DNA from: Heterobilharzia americana
Taxonomy: Eukaryota > Platyhelminthes > Trematoda > Strigeidida > Schistosomatidae
Direction of reading: 5' to 3'
Length of the DNA stretch: 64,000 nt
Assembly: GCA_944470555.2 (NCBI GenBank)
Contig: OX104128.1
Coordinates: 41,399,920 to 41,463,919 of the forward strand
Positions 11,735 to 22,844 of the stretch are shown here, in pieces. The position numbers and the translations under genes are program-made. The number at the start of each line of letters is the position of its first letter. Position 1 is the stretch's first letter. Under the pieces are notes generated by a model, which saw nothing but the letters and a program-made list of their open reading frames with translations, was not told the DNA's origin and searched no databases.

Positions 11735-12035
11735 AGGTTTGTGGAGATTTATCAATGGATTATTTCAAGCTGAAATCCATAATGGACTGATATGAGTTGA
11801 AGAAACGTTGGAAACCAGTGAGCAAAAGACTGCTGTTGCATCCTAATATAGAACTCGTCAGTAGTGCGCACCCACGACCCCGCCTTGCCAGGGATCGAAC
11901 ACAGGACCTTCAGGTTCCGTGGCCAGCACTTTGTCACTGAGCTAGCCACTGTGTCGGAATCAAACGGTCCATATATCCAACTTCTGTTAGTTCACAACAT
12001 AACGCAACCATCGACTAATGTCATCGTTGAGTACT
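11735..12035 (-). mobile_element. SINE family 1, near full length
   Basis: Reverse copy with every block: 3' end, hammerhead (element strand CTGACGA intact, GAAA changed to GCAA), B box (GTTCGATCC), 'gagctagccact' block, and 5' body ('acttctgttagttcacaaca' on the plus strand). Ribozyme predicted inactive because of the GAAA change. Confidence 0.85.
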
Positions 12036-12049
12036 CATACTTCGATTTT

Positions 12050-12535
12050 TCTTAAAAATCATACATGCTATCAACCGGATCATTTTTCATTCACGGTGAC
12101 ACGATGAATTTCATCAACTAAACAAGGCAGATGCTAATCTTCCAATGAATAATTGAACAAGTAAACAGATCTGTATCATCAGTCGCATAACACACCTTTC
12201 TCAATTATCCAACTGCTACTGAAATGCAAATTTTATGGTGATAAACCTTACAAAGTGAGGTGTACGTCCATTCAGTTTTTTGAGCTACACATTGGTTTCA
12301 TTGTAATGTAATTCTCTATCGCCCTAGGATACCAATAGTTTTTAATTCAAGTAGATACCGTTTCAAACAGTTCCATCAACAAACTACTGAGTGTTTTAAT
12401 GATTGCAGCTTTATCACCTTCCCTGTATATTCCATTCAATACATTCAGTAGCAGGATTTTGGCAAACCAAAAATTGACAAGGACGCCTCCGGTTGAAATT
12501 TCAGCTTAAAAAAACACACTCCGTTCAAATAATAC
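12050..12535. other. No gene seen
   Basis: AT-rich spacer between a SINE and RTE copy B. Nothing recognised. The last bases form the left target-site duplication of copy B. Confidence 0.5.
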
Positions 12536-12548
12536 TTAACCTTGATTA

Positions 12549-15500
12549 CTATTGCTATTACTTGTCCCTTGGGTTCCTAAAGGAACATAGGGATTCACTA
12601 GCACGTCTCCATTCCACTCTCTTCTCTGAAATATTTTCAACCTGACTCCAACAATACCCACAAGCTCTCATTTCCTCCTCACAACATCTCCTTCATGTCA
12701 CACTCACCTCAAACGCCAAACTCGTCGCTTCCCATCTGGGTTCCACTCAACGACCTGGCCTGATGCCTGATGTCCCCAGTCGGCCTTCTCAGTGCATGCA
12801 CAATCCAATCAACCCACCTCCACTTCCTTCCACTGCATATTTATTCAGTGATAGGTTATTGGTTGGTTCGTCACCAGTCAGAGTCAGTTCCTTCTTGCTG
12901 ATTCTTATTATTCTCGCAATCCATCTGATCTTCAGTAACGAGTCAGCGTAGGCAGTTGTTGATGAATGTCTGTAGTTTATTGGAAATCCCTTTCGTAACA
13001 AGCCAAGTCTCTGAACCATGCAGAAGCACTGACTTACTTGACGTTGGTGTTGAAAATCCGCATCTCGTTCTACATGCTGAGTGGAGTGCAGAAGATCTCC
13101 ACACTGGTTTCAGGCTAATGAACGCCTATCTTGCTGTCTTTCCGATCCTGGCTGACTTTGACATCCTCGTGTGTGCCGCCACCTGTAGTTGAAACAGTGC
13201 TGCCTCGGCTGGACAGGTGAAGGAGGCTACTTCCTTTGGGTTTCCACGTTGATGGTGATTGGAGTTTGTTGTTCTTCGTGGTGGTGGTGTTGGTGGTGGC
13301 GTTGGTTGGGTATCTTCATCACCTCTATCTTCACCATATTCACTTAAAGTACCGTCCTCGCTACCCTGCAATGCCCTAACCTACCCTGCCTCTTCTGCCA
13401 ACTTCTCAGTTTTCACCTGTACATCTTCAAGTTTGTGTGACATCAGACATAAAGCATCGTTGGCGAAATCCAAATCTTCTAGGTTCTTTTCCCCAGTCCA
13501 GCCAGCGTATACCCCTCTTCTCACAGCTCCTCACTGTTTCTTGCATAATCCAGTTCAGTCCACTGCAATCAGGAATATCATGGGTGATAGATAGTAGGCA
13601 GCAGCCTTGTTTCACTCCTGTCTTCACTTCACTTCACTTCAAAAGCAACACTGACCTTCCCATTATGAATTACTTGGCTGGTATGTGGCATGCGTCTTCA
13701 TATACTTGTTGAATGAGGCTGATATTGGTTTGTGGTATTGCGTAGTGTTGTGTTGAAGCAGCTGCCTGACAAATTACTTGTCGGTCGACGCTGTCGAATG
13801 CCGGTCTTCTCAAAGTCGATGAAGTTGAGGTTGACTTGAGTTGAGTTGACTGCTATTCTACACTCTGTTCTATGATGATGATGATGTGAAGCGTAGCCTT
13901 GCAATTTGATCCACACATGATTTGTACTTCCTGAATCCAGCCAGCCAACCTGCCTGTTCCGGTCACAGTTTTGAATCTAGTGCATTGTTTAGTCTCTCCA
14001 GGATAATTCGGCTTAATATTTTGCTTGCTCCTGGTGGACAGGAGAGTGATTCCACACCAGTTCCTGCAAACACTGAGATCTCCCTTCTTCGGCAGTTTGA
14101 CAAGGTAACCCTTCTTCTTATTCCAATCAATGGCCAGGTACCTTCCCTTCCTTCATTTCACACCTTCTGCAATAGTCGTGTGGTGTGGTGTGGTGTGATC
14201 ATGTCCGCTGTTGTCTCTGCCTCTGTTCTCACTGATTCTGGTGGGATTCCATCTGGTCCTGCTGCTTTCCCACATTTCAGTATCTTTATGGCGTTCAGGA
14301 CTTCGACGTTTGTTGGAGGATTTATGTTGACTTGTAGTTGTGTGAGTCGACTGTAGGTGGTATTTCTGGACGAAGTGCAGATGGTGGTGGTGGTGGTGGT
14401 CGATTGGAGAGCTTCTTGAAGTGGTCAGTCCATAGCTTCCTTTCTTTCTCTTCTTTGCTAATTAAACTCCCTTCTTCATCTTCTATTGATTTCATCTGTG
14501 TTGATCTCTTCCCAGATGGTAACTTGGTACAATGTTGATACAATGTTGTCAGGTCTCTGTCTCTCCTACCAACTGGCAGCCTGTTCTGCTTCACTTACTA
14601 GTGTTTCGTAGAAGTGTTTTTGTCTCTCCGTGCACTCTTCTTCACTTCTTTGTCCAGTGAGTGTTTTATACATTGTACTCAGTTCCTCTTGTCGTTGTGC
14701 ATCCTTGCACTGGTGCATCTTCTGCTTCACCATACCCCTCTACCTCATCTATCAGCCTCCATATGTCCATCGAGATCCATTCTTTGTCTTGTCTTATCTC
14801 CTTTCTTCTCCCTTCCCAACACGGTATGCAGGTTTCTTTCCACATAGCTTTCAAAGACTTCCAGTCTTCTTCCACACAGGTTTCTTCACGGATGTGCCTT
14901 GATATCTCCCATTTTGTCTTGATGGCTGACTGACGTGAAGATGTCCCTGGTAGTTTCATTCTTCAGTTTCTGTTCTGAGTGTTCAACTTCAACTGTGGTC
15001 TATCATCACCAGCTTGCTTGAATGCTTTCAACTTGATTTGGAAGGTAGGTTCCTTGCACTGGATATTGGTGTGAGTGGTGTGAACACACATATGCTCCTC
15101 TTCTTCATCTCACCTTGTGTCAAGTAGGCTGGCTGCATCTCCACTTTCTTCACATTGAGATCAAGTCGATCTGATTTTAGTGTAGTGTCTCTGGTATCTG
15201 GTGAAATCAACTTCATGTCGCTTTGTGGATATCCTTGTGCTTGAACACACTGCCTCGCCTCGCCTCGCCTCGCCTCGCCTCCAATCACCAAGTCGTTGAG
15301 TGCACACAATTCTGCAAACAATTCTCCATTCTCTTTCATCACCTCACCGAGCACTTCTCGACCCATGATGGTTGAATTCTCTTCCTGTGTTGTCTGCTCC
15401 CACTTCGGCATTCATGTCACCCCACCCATCACAATGGATTTGATATCGCCAACTGGAGTGGTGTCTTGTCCAGTGTTGATTGTAGTTGTCTGTAGAATTC

Positions 15501-16312
15501 CTCCTTCTTCTCTCGACTCGTGTCTGGATTATTTGTAGGTGTGTAGTGTAGTGTAGCATAGCATTGTATGATTGTGACCTTGCTTCCTTTCCAGTTGAAC
15601 CTTGCTGTCATGATGCTGGGGGAGGAGATTTGTTCCCACTGCATGAGAGGGAGACAGAGAGAGAGAGAGAGTCTTCGATGCTGTTGGGGACATCATGATA
15701 GCCATTCGAAAACTCAGTGTGCTGTGCTCGTGGTTGTCGTCTGGATGACAATATCGGAATAGATTATTGACTCCTCTCCAGTTGACAGTTTGGAGAGTCC
15801 ACTCCCATTCCATCTGCTTTCGCAAATTCCAAGCACTTCAATGTGATACCTTCTCATCTCGTTTGCAATCTGGGCTGCCTTGCTGGGTTCAAACATGATG
15901 TGGACATTCCATGTCCCCATGCTTACTTTCGCTTCCATGGAGAGAGAGAAGACACATCGGCCAATTGACTTCTCTAAGGGAGGCTTTCACCAACTGGCGT
16001 CATTTCGCCTCTCCGGTTCCAGGGAGGATTGTTTGTTTTTTAATATTTTTATGTTTTATATTAGATGTATATTGTATATTTTATTATTATATTATGCATA
16101 TATATAATAATATGTACATAATATATATATATATGTGTATCCTATATTTTTATATGTTGTTATTATTTTTGTATTTTGTTTGTGCTTTGAAATTTGTTTA
16201 GCGATTGGTTGGGTTTTCTGGGGTAGGGTTGATAGCCCTACTCTCAACCTTCCCCCTTTATGTGGGCTCAGAACCAGCTCGTAACTAGTGAACTAGTTAC
16301 CCAGGCGAGGTT
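12549..16312 (-). mobile_element. RTE-clade LINE copy B, full length, defective
   Basis: A complete reverse-strand insertion. The 5' end, CCTCGCCTGG on the element strand (16,301-16,310), matches the 5' end of copy C. The 3' end is 'ggaacccaagggaca' plus a short AT-rich tail. It is flanked by TTAACCTTGATTA (12,536-12,548) and TTAACTTTGATTA (16,313-16,325), a 13-bp target-site duplication with one mismatch. The 5' UTR (about 370 bp, 15,939-16,310) has a TA-rich core at 16,080-16,140. It shares frameshifts and short tandem duplications with copy C, although the two insertion sites are unrelated. Confidence 0.93.
12590..15938 (-). pseudogene. Endonuclease/reverse transcriptase remnant (copy B)
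   Basis: Starts at Met 15,938. The endonuclease N-terminus reads 'MGTWNVHIM' and 'VLGICESRWNGSG', holding the Asn and Glu expected in apurinic-type LINE endonucleases. A frameshift follows 'GEESIIYSD', and the frame resumes as 'YCHPDDNHEHS' (15,529-15,825). Further pieces are 'DMNAEVGADNTGRE' (15,344-15,559), 'LFAELCALNDLVIGG' (15,028-15,411), an RT linker (14,322-14,594), the RT start (13,698-13,916), and a shifted RT block with 'KTGVKQGC' (13,427-13,627). The active-site box reads FAND (Asn codon at 13,459-13,461, reverse strand). A (GCCTC)n expansion at about 15,250-15,281 is larger than in copy C. Not functional. Confidence 0.9.
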
Positions 16313-16325
16313 TTAACTTTGATTA

Positions 16326-17849
16326 ACAACTCTTAATTCATTCCATGAAACTAGGGTGATTTCAATTGATCCAGTTCCTGGTACCTTCGCTTTTCCTAGG
16401 TCATTTCTTTGAAAGATCACTGTGCAATTATCTTTTGTATCTTTTAAAATAAAGTGAATTATTGGGGAATGGATGCATTATCACATCAATCAACAAATAA
16501 GTACAGCCATGTCTTTCAAGGTCATAGAATTCACAGTAATCTACACAAACGATCAACTCTCATGATATGTATCGGGCTGAAATCAATGTAATGAGTTCAG
16601 TAATTATTTATTCTTGAAGAAAGCACCATCATATTTATTTCTATGACTTAGTTCTAGAAGGTAGGTAGCTACAATCACCTCAACTACTTTCTATCTTTGT
16701 GTTGACTGAAGTAAGACGAACATGTCAAAACAAAAATTCTTGATTTAATAAACTGATAGATCCAGAAATGTATCAATAGTAGCTGAATCATTGATTCAAA
16801 CCCAGCAACAATAAATGAGGTTACAGTCATATGAAATCAACAATCCCTCAATCAATATCTTTTTTATAGGGTAGTCTAGTGAATGCTAAAATATGTACAC
16901 CTTCTACTCAATTCTGAAAAAAATCCCGACTTTTTGACTGGCATGTCATCAAAATCGTACACAAAAATAACAGGAAAGGATATCCTCTAGTAGGAATTTT
17001 GACTATCTAGTTGAATCGTGTAGCCATGTTTTCAAGGTCATTTGTCTTCACCTCCTCGTGACCTTGAATTGCTAATATGTCTGAAATAGAGGTTGTCAGT
17101 TGAAATGATCATAAGTAGTCTAGTTAAAAATAAGTTAATATTTGACGCTAATAGTATTTTGTCCGATAACCAGACTTGAGTTCAATTTAAGTCATAAATA
17201 CTTAAATAGATGTACAAAACGATGCATATGTATGCATGAATGAACACATACATAATCACATGCGAACAGACAACTAATAGCCATACAACGAACGATATAT
17301 GATCCTAATTATTCAAAATTTCAACTTAATTCAACAAAATTCCACTGTACTTTAATTAAGACATGAATTTCAACTTGTAAGTACATAGCCTAATCATAGT
17401 TTCGTTCGAAGAATTTGAAATTTATAAAAATTGATTAAATCATAAATTCATTCTTGAATACACACATTTTTTTAAAAAAAAAATGGTAGGAATCATTTTA
17501 AATGATAATTTAAGGTCACTCAACAGACATGTAATTAAACGAAAAAAATAGGCAAACAAAATAAATAAGAATGGTAATAAAAAGTGTCTTTCTGCATAAA
17601 CTTTGAACAAAACTGTGTATAGAGTTTATATCATGATCATATGCTTTATTAGATGATGATTTTACAATTTAAACCATCTACAGGCTTATTATTGGTTTTT
17701 CAATGTTCAAGTTGAATTTTGTTTCACAGATCAAATAATCAGCTATGCTGGGAAGACTGCTTTTGAATTTGATGAAATACTTACTGGTCGAAATGGGTAA
17801 TGTTTGCTATCCGCTGTTTTAAAGTCATTAATTTATACAGAATTGAATT
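16326..17849. other. No gene seen
   Basis: About 1.5 kb of AT-rich sequence with short A and T runs (for example near 17,470). No coding frame, repeat or RNA recognised. Confidence 0.5.
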
Positions 17850-17975
17850 TGGGGTTTGTGGGGATTTAGAGGTTTTTCAATTCGGTTTTCATCATGGACT
17901 GACATCAGATGAAGGAACGTGGGAAGCTTGATAGCACTGCACAGTTTTTTCGTCCTAGTATGGGACTGCTCAGCA
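17850..17975 (-). mobile_element. SINE family 1, 3' part
   Basis: Reverse copy of the 3' half only, with the hammerhead block near 17,945-17,980. On the element strand the core reads CTGAGCA (G8 changed) and GAAA is intact. It joins directly to a forward copy, forming a head-to-head pair. Confidence 0.75.
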
Positions 17976-18330
17976 GTGACTAGCTTCGAGAGGTAATTCC
18001 TGAAATTCCAATGAGAAGTTGCGATCAATGAGGCCAACCTGGTAGCAGTGACGACAAATACTGAACAGTGACATTGAGTGACGGTCATGCTATGTCGTGA
18101 ACTGACAGAAGTTAGAAATGTGGACTGCTAGGTTCCGACACAGTGGCTAGCTCAATGCCAACGTCCTAGCCACGGCAGCTGAAGGTCCTGTGTTCGATCG
18201 CTAGCAGGGCGGGGTGATGCGCATGCACTGCTGAGGAGTCCCACATTAGGGTAAAACAGCGGTCTTTTCTCCTGGGTTTCCAATTTTCCTCCATCTGATA
18301 TCAGTCCATGATGAATATTATGCAGAATTG
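17976..18330 (+). mobile_element. SINE family 1, near full length
   Basis: Forward copy of about 355 bp: 5' body, 'gtggctagctcaatgcc' A-box-like block near 18,132, B box GTTCGATCG near 18,192, and hammerhead block with CTGAGGA at 18,230-18,236. The GAAA region reads 'gtaaaac', so stem II and the core are damaged. The 3' end, 'ccatgatgaatatt', is at about 18,305-18,320. Confidence 0.85.
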
Positions 18331-18836
18331 TCAGGCTACTAACGGAAGAAATGTCTCATATTTTTTTCAGGATTTATAACTCTTTTTTTAAAGCGTTGAG
18401 TGATTGTTTTCCCCGCGAACCCCTAGGTAAAGTCTTCACGTTATGCAATGAAAAATGGGTTTGTTGGATCCTTCCTTTGAACATCAGGTCACATAATGAG
18501 TATCGATTAATTTGACCGTTGAAAAAACGTTTCTGAAATCTTTATCCTCTGTTTTACTTTATTTGTTTGAAAAGAAGTTCGAACTAGGACTTCTTATTTT
18601 ATATTATCATTATTACACAGCTCAGTTCAAAACGTTTTATTGATCCCTAGTTCATTTCCGTATGACTTATTGTTCCGAAACAGCTGTATGTTTCTTGAAA
18701 TCGGTTATCGTGCATAATCATGATTTCTGTAAAGGAAATCAGTTATTTTATTTGAATGAGTAATGCTCCACTATGAACCTGTAATTCACTTGTATGCATA
18801 AATGACTCAATCACAACTGTACACCCACAGGTAGCA

Positions 18837-19304
18837 TCAGACTTCATGTTCTACTGGACGAAGTTGGTATACGGTAGATGGGTGGAGAGCAAATGGAGCG
18901 ACCAATCGAGTAGGTGAGTTGTGCATACGAGATGTGGTTGGTATATGCAGAGTTATGCACCTGTGCAGCCAGCGTCGGAGATGAATACAGTCCCCCCCCC
19001 CTACCTCAGCACTGCCAACTAAAACGTTAAAATTAGACACAATACTCTTCAGAATGTTAGTGACATGACACAAAGGAAAGATTCTGCAAAAGTTGATATA
19101 CCTGTATTGGAACCGTGATAAGCAGAAGAGACTTAATTGAAATCCATTCGCCTTTGATCTTAATAGATCAACTCCAACTGGAATGCATAAAGCACGCTCA
19201 ATGGATTTCAGTACATCGTACAAAACAGATGTTAGCACGATACTAGCCCATATCACCTTGTTGCTTTTCACACTCTTAAGTTTTACTTTGAAGATGTGAA
19301 CCAA
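18837..19304 (-). other. Unrecognised 155-codon open frame
   Basis: The longest frame in the window outside the LINE copies. It starts at Met 19,304 (MVHIFKVKLKSVK...) and stays open through a run of nine or more cytosines near 18,992-19,001. The product would be basic, with mixed hydrophobic stretches, a 'FCLSRFQYRYINFCRIF' segment and no motif I know. No homologous sequence is seen elsewhere in the window. It may be an exon, a degenerate transposon piece or a chance frame. I do not assign a function. Confidence 0.2.
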
Positions 19305-19314
19305 GATGTTGCAT

Positions 19315-19660
19315 TATTATTTGTTGATACACTTGTAATTTCCTGTTGTTATACTGAATCGGCCTCTCTTGGTATATGGGCTCTTATGAGGTTGACTCAA
19401 AATCGCCTGGATATCAATTGTTATAAGTGAGTTGGTAGTGACTAGCAGGTATCAGTAAGTAATGAAAACTAATACCGGTTGCACAAGAGTTGGCCATAGA
19501 GCCTTAATGGTCTAGGGAATAACGCTTTGGCGTTTGAAGCTATGGATAGGAGGTTCTAGTCTTAGTGGGCACACCAACATTCACTGGGGTTCAGGCGCGT
19601 CCACCTGACGAGTCGCAACTAGGACAAAACATGCTCCCAATGCAAGCTACAACCAAGTCA
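19315..19660 (+). mobile_element. SINE family 2, longest copy
   Basis: Forward copy of about 345 bp: head ('ttgatacacttgtaatttcc'), 'tatgggctcttatgagg' block, tRNA-like part ('gccttaatggtctagggaat' and B box GGTTCTAGTCT), then the hammerhead block. The core reads CTGACGA, but GAAA is AAAA (G12 lost). Predicted inactive. Confidence 0.8.
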
Positions 19661-19942
19661 ATTGTAACAAGGTATCATAGTTGAAATGGAGACTAAATAA
19701 AAAAGCCAATTTCATTTTTTTTAAGGTGAAAAACTGCTGAGAAGTATGAGCACTTGTTACTTGAAAGATTATCCCAGAGCTCCAAATGAACATAGGTGCC
19801 TTATTCATTGGATGGTTTCTGAAGTCGAATCCCATGCAAGTCATACCTTTTTGAGTCGAATTCCTTCTAATCAAAGATGATTGAGCAATAAAGAAGTTAT
19901 TTCTCAACCTAACAGGGATCTTTCCACAATGTTATCAAGTCT

Positions 19943-20084
19943 AAGTGACTTTAAAAGTCACCCTGAGAACAACTGAAATATCCAATTAGACTTCTTGATT
20001 TTCTGAAAATTTACCTTCCTTACCGAAATAAAAAAATCTAAGTGGCTACTTCAGTTGTTGCCAGGAGAGACTTTAAATTCACTC
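19943..20084. repeat. Foldback (MITE-like) repeat, copy 2
   Basis: 142 bp with inverted arms: AAGTGACTTTAAAAGTCACC at left and a CTTTAAATTCACT-like right end. Same length and block order as copy 1. It lies almost back to back with copy 3. Confidence 0.8.
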
Positions 20085-20089
20085 GATTC

Positions 20090-20223
20090 TAAAGTCCTCC
20101 ATATTGTCAACGACTGAAATAATCAATTAGACTTCAGCATTTTATGCAAACTACCTTCCAACAAAAATAAAGAAATCTGATTGGCTAACTCAATGCCTGC
20201 TGGAGTAGCCTTCAGACTCATTC
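20090..20223. repeat. Foldback (MITE-like) repeat, copy 3
   Basis: About 134 bp. The centre ('aattagacttc' ... 'aagaaatctgattggcta') matches other copies. The outer arms are more diverged ('taaagtcctcc' and 'agccttcagactcattc'). Confidence 0.7.
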
Positions 20224-21239
20224 AAATATTGATTGAATTGGATCATAAATCTCTTATAAGTCACACATTGAATAGAGTGCAAAACACTACTCTTATTTTT
20301 ATTTCTTGTTTACAGGTAAGTAATCGTACAGATCTTCCATTCATACACCAAAACTAACTAGCCAGCCAGAATAAAGAAACTTAATTAGTCATGTTTGCAG
20401 TTTTTCGCTTTATGGAACGGAAAACTGACTCCACAAGACAATGATTTAGGAATACGCAAGATCAGAAGCATGCGTCACAGTTATCTGACGTTGAAAGATA
20501 ACCCAGGGAACAGTATTGACAAAACAAGTAGGAAGGAACTCTACCAAACAATTAAACGTGGTGTTCCTTAGAAAATACCTCCCCAACACACCTATGATAA
20601 TCGTCATTCTGTTTAAGAATAATCCTGTATGCTAACATAGGTGGATTGCGTGAAATGACTATGTGAACAAATGACAGAAAGCACTATGAGGGTAAAATTT
20701 AATTGGTTGTCTTCAAATCGAATTCCTTTGAGATGGTTGGAGAAGTACTAAGGATCTCGACTGACGGATATGCACCGAACTCTATATCATGTATAAGCAA
20801 CTGCCTATATGTTTCCCTTCGTCTGATTATATGATATTCTCAAGTAAAGAATATGAGATTTTGGTAAAGACCAGCGGCAAACCCAAGAACTGTGTAAACT
20901 TGAGATTCATGTTTACTTTACTGCGAGGAATCGACCCAAGTATCGGTGAAATCCTGTTGGCATGTTGGTGTTTTATGCACATTTCTCCATCCTGACACCA
21001 ACCTTATCAAAATACCACATTTAATGGCAAATAGTAAAGCATAAGGGATACGTTTCATTCTCTGAAAAACTCACCTCTTCAGTCTGTTGGTGTGCGTATG
21101 AGTGTTAGTCTTCTCATCAAGACCTGCTTTCTATCAGATTACGTCCAAACATGAGAAATACAATCCCATAAGTTCCCAAGGAAACATGTCAAACGGACAA
21201 ACGTGTGTCACACACACGACGTTTTTCACTTGAATATGT
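20224..21239. other. No gene seen
   Basis: AT-rich DNA with one chance frame (20,789-20,995). No repeat or coding motif recognised. Confidence 0.45.
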
Positions 21240-21560
21240 TTTCTTCCATCTATGCAGTTGTAAAGACGGGAACGAGAAGACAGAGACGAGGGAAGGAATG
21301 CTTATGATTGACATCTTGTACAGTAGTCATCAAACATTGTACACTTTCCACTAAGACAGTCATTTGCACAGTGTGCTTCATTTCCTCTTCTGCTTCTACC
21401 TTGATTTGCTCTTAATACACCCACATTGTCTCCTGCGTTTCTCTTGGCAGAATCTTTACCCAATGGGGGTAATTCCCTATGACTTCTGCCGCCCTCTCAA
21501 CATATACTACTTATATCCATTTTTATCGGCAACGCCCACTATAGTTATTGTTGTACCAAC
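21240..21560 (-). repeat. Dispersed repeat, possible LTR, copy 1
   Basis: Reverse-strand sequence that matches 27,170-27,480 over about 300 bp, including the block 'gagagggcggcagaagtca' and 'gattctgcc.agagaaacgc' (element strand). It looks like a solo LTR or other retroelement end, but no internal region, primer-binding site or clear TG...CA ends could be defined. Confidence 0.5.
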
Positions 21561-21984
21561 CAAAAAGTGGAAAATGTCAACCTCAGAAGAGTGTCACTGG
21601 TTGTATTATTTCATTTATTTTAAAAGTCGTTTTGCCTATTACTTAATTCCTAACAAAGTTGTATAGCCCAACTCAAGAGCTTTTGACTAACCCCTCACTC
21701 ACTTCTGCATGACCTATATTTCGGAAGTAACCGGATGTCGAGTGAAACCCATTGTTATGTATTACGCACATTTTGTGCTTGAAATCAATCACTCGTTTCA
21801 TTTTCAAAAACAACGGTGCGTCATGGTAAAGTAGTTTAATCATGTGTGCAGATGACAAAGATCGCCTGAAATATATATGCGGAAAATCAGCACCAGATTT
21901 AGTGTTTTGTTGTAAGCATTTAAGAGGGCAGAACTGCGTGACTCGTCGTATAGGTGAATTGAGCAAACGAGACTGAGTAGGTGG

Positions 21985-22120
21985 AATGGCTTTAAAGGCG
22001 ACTAGCAACTGGTGAAAAAACCAATCATGTTTTTCTATTCTATGAAAAATTGTCTTCCCAGACAAAATACCACAACCTGATTGGTTATTTTAGCAGTTGT
22101 CCGGGCAGTGTATTCAAAAC
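21985..22120. repeat. Foldback (MITE-like) repeat, copy 4
   Basis: About 136 bp: 'ggctttaaaggcgactagcaac' arm at left; 'tgattggttattttagcagttg' and a weakened outer right arm. Closest in its centre to copy 8 ('aaaattgtcttcccagacaaaat'). Confidence 0.75.
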
Positions 22121-22121
22121 C

Positions 22122-22660
22122 AATCACGTTCAAGGTCAACGTGAGTACTTGATAAGCTGAGTCACGTGATTGAGTCAGTTAGAACCACACAAATTAACAA
22201 CGAATTGGTGACTCAGTAAACGCAAAAATATAACATTAAGGAATAAAATTTTCTTAAGTTTCATCGAACGTGAAACAATTTTCGTCAAACTTGTTCCTGC
22301 GGTGAAATGCGTAGATGAATAATAGTGTCAATATGTAAGATATAGATCTAATGTTTCTGCAACGGCATCAGTGACTGAAGTTTTTATTCAGACGACAATC
22401 ACAGAAGACTTAGTGCTATCAAACTATTCAGTAAAGACAAACAATAATGACCAAAACCAATGACCTACGTAATGACCTTGTAATGACCAGTGAAAACAAT
22501 GAGACACTAAATTTCCTACTGAGTGAATAGTGTCTTCACTAAAGATAGGCTTCAACTTTGCAGAGGAATTTTGTACAGTGCAGATATGATCATCAACAGT
22601 TTCTATGTAACAGTGAGCGGTCACAATCCTATTGCAACAGCACAACTATATTTTTATCTT
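22122..22660. other. No gene seen
   Basis: AT-rich spacer. Nothing recognised. Confidence 0.45.
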
Positions 22661-22669
22661 CATGAAATT

Positions 22670-22844
22670 GTTGTCTTCAAGTTGTCATTCATCATGGGCT
22701 GATACCAGTTAAAAAAATCCGAAACCTGGAAGCACTGAGTGGCTGTTTGTTTCTAGGACCAAACTCGCCAGAAGTGTGCACTTACCACCCAGTCAGCGAT
22801 TGAACCCAGGAAATTTAGACTTACAGGTGACCATGTTGCCATTG
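22670..22844 (-). mobile_element. SINE family 1, interrupted by RTE copy C
   Basis: Reverse copy running from its 3' end ('cattcatcatgggctgatac' on the plus strand) through a decayed hammerhead and B box to 'gttgccattga'. In intact copies the next bases are 'gccactgg'. Here the RTE copy C begins instead. After the RTE, 'ttgccattg..ccact' resumes at 26,599, so the SINE was the insertion target. Confidence 0.8.

Noticed and set aside
13259..13594. Forward frames opposite LINE copy B (also 13,922-14,356 and 14,614-14,933)
   Set aside because: Antisense shadows of the LINE polyprotein. The sense strand carries the recognisable RT and endonuclease residues.
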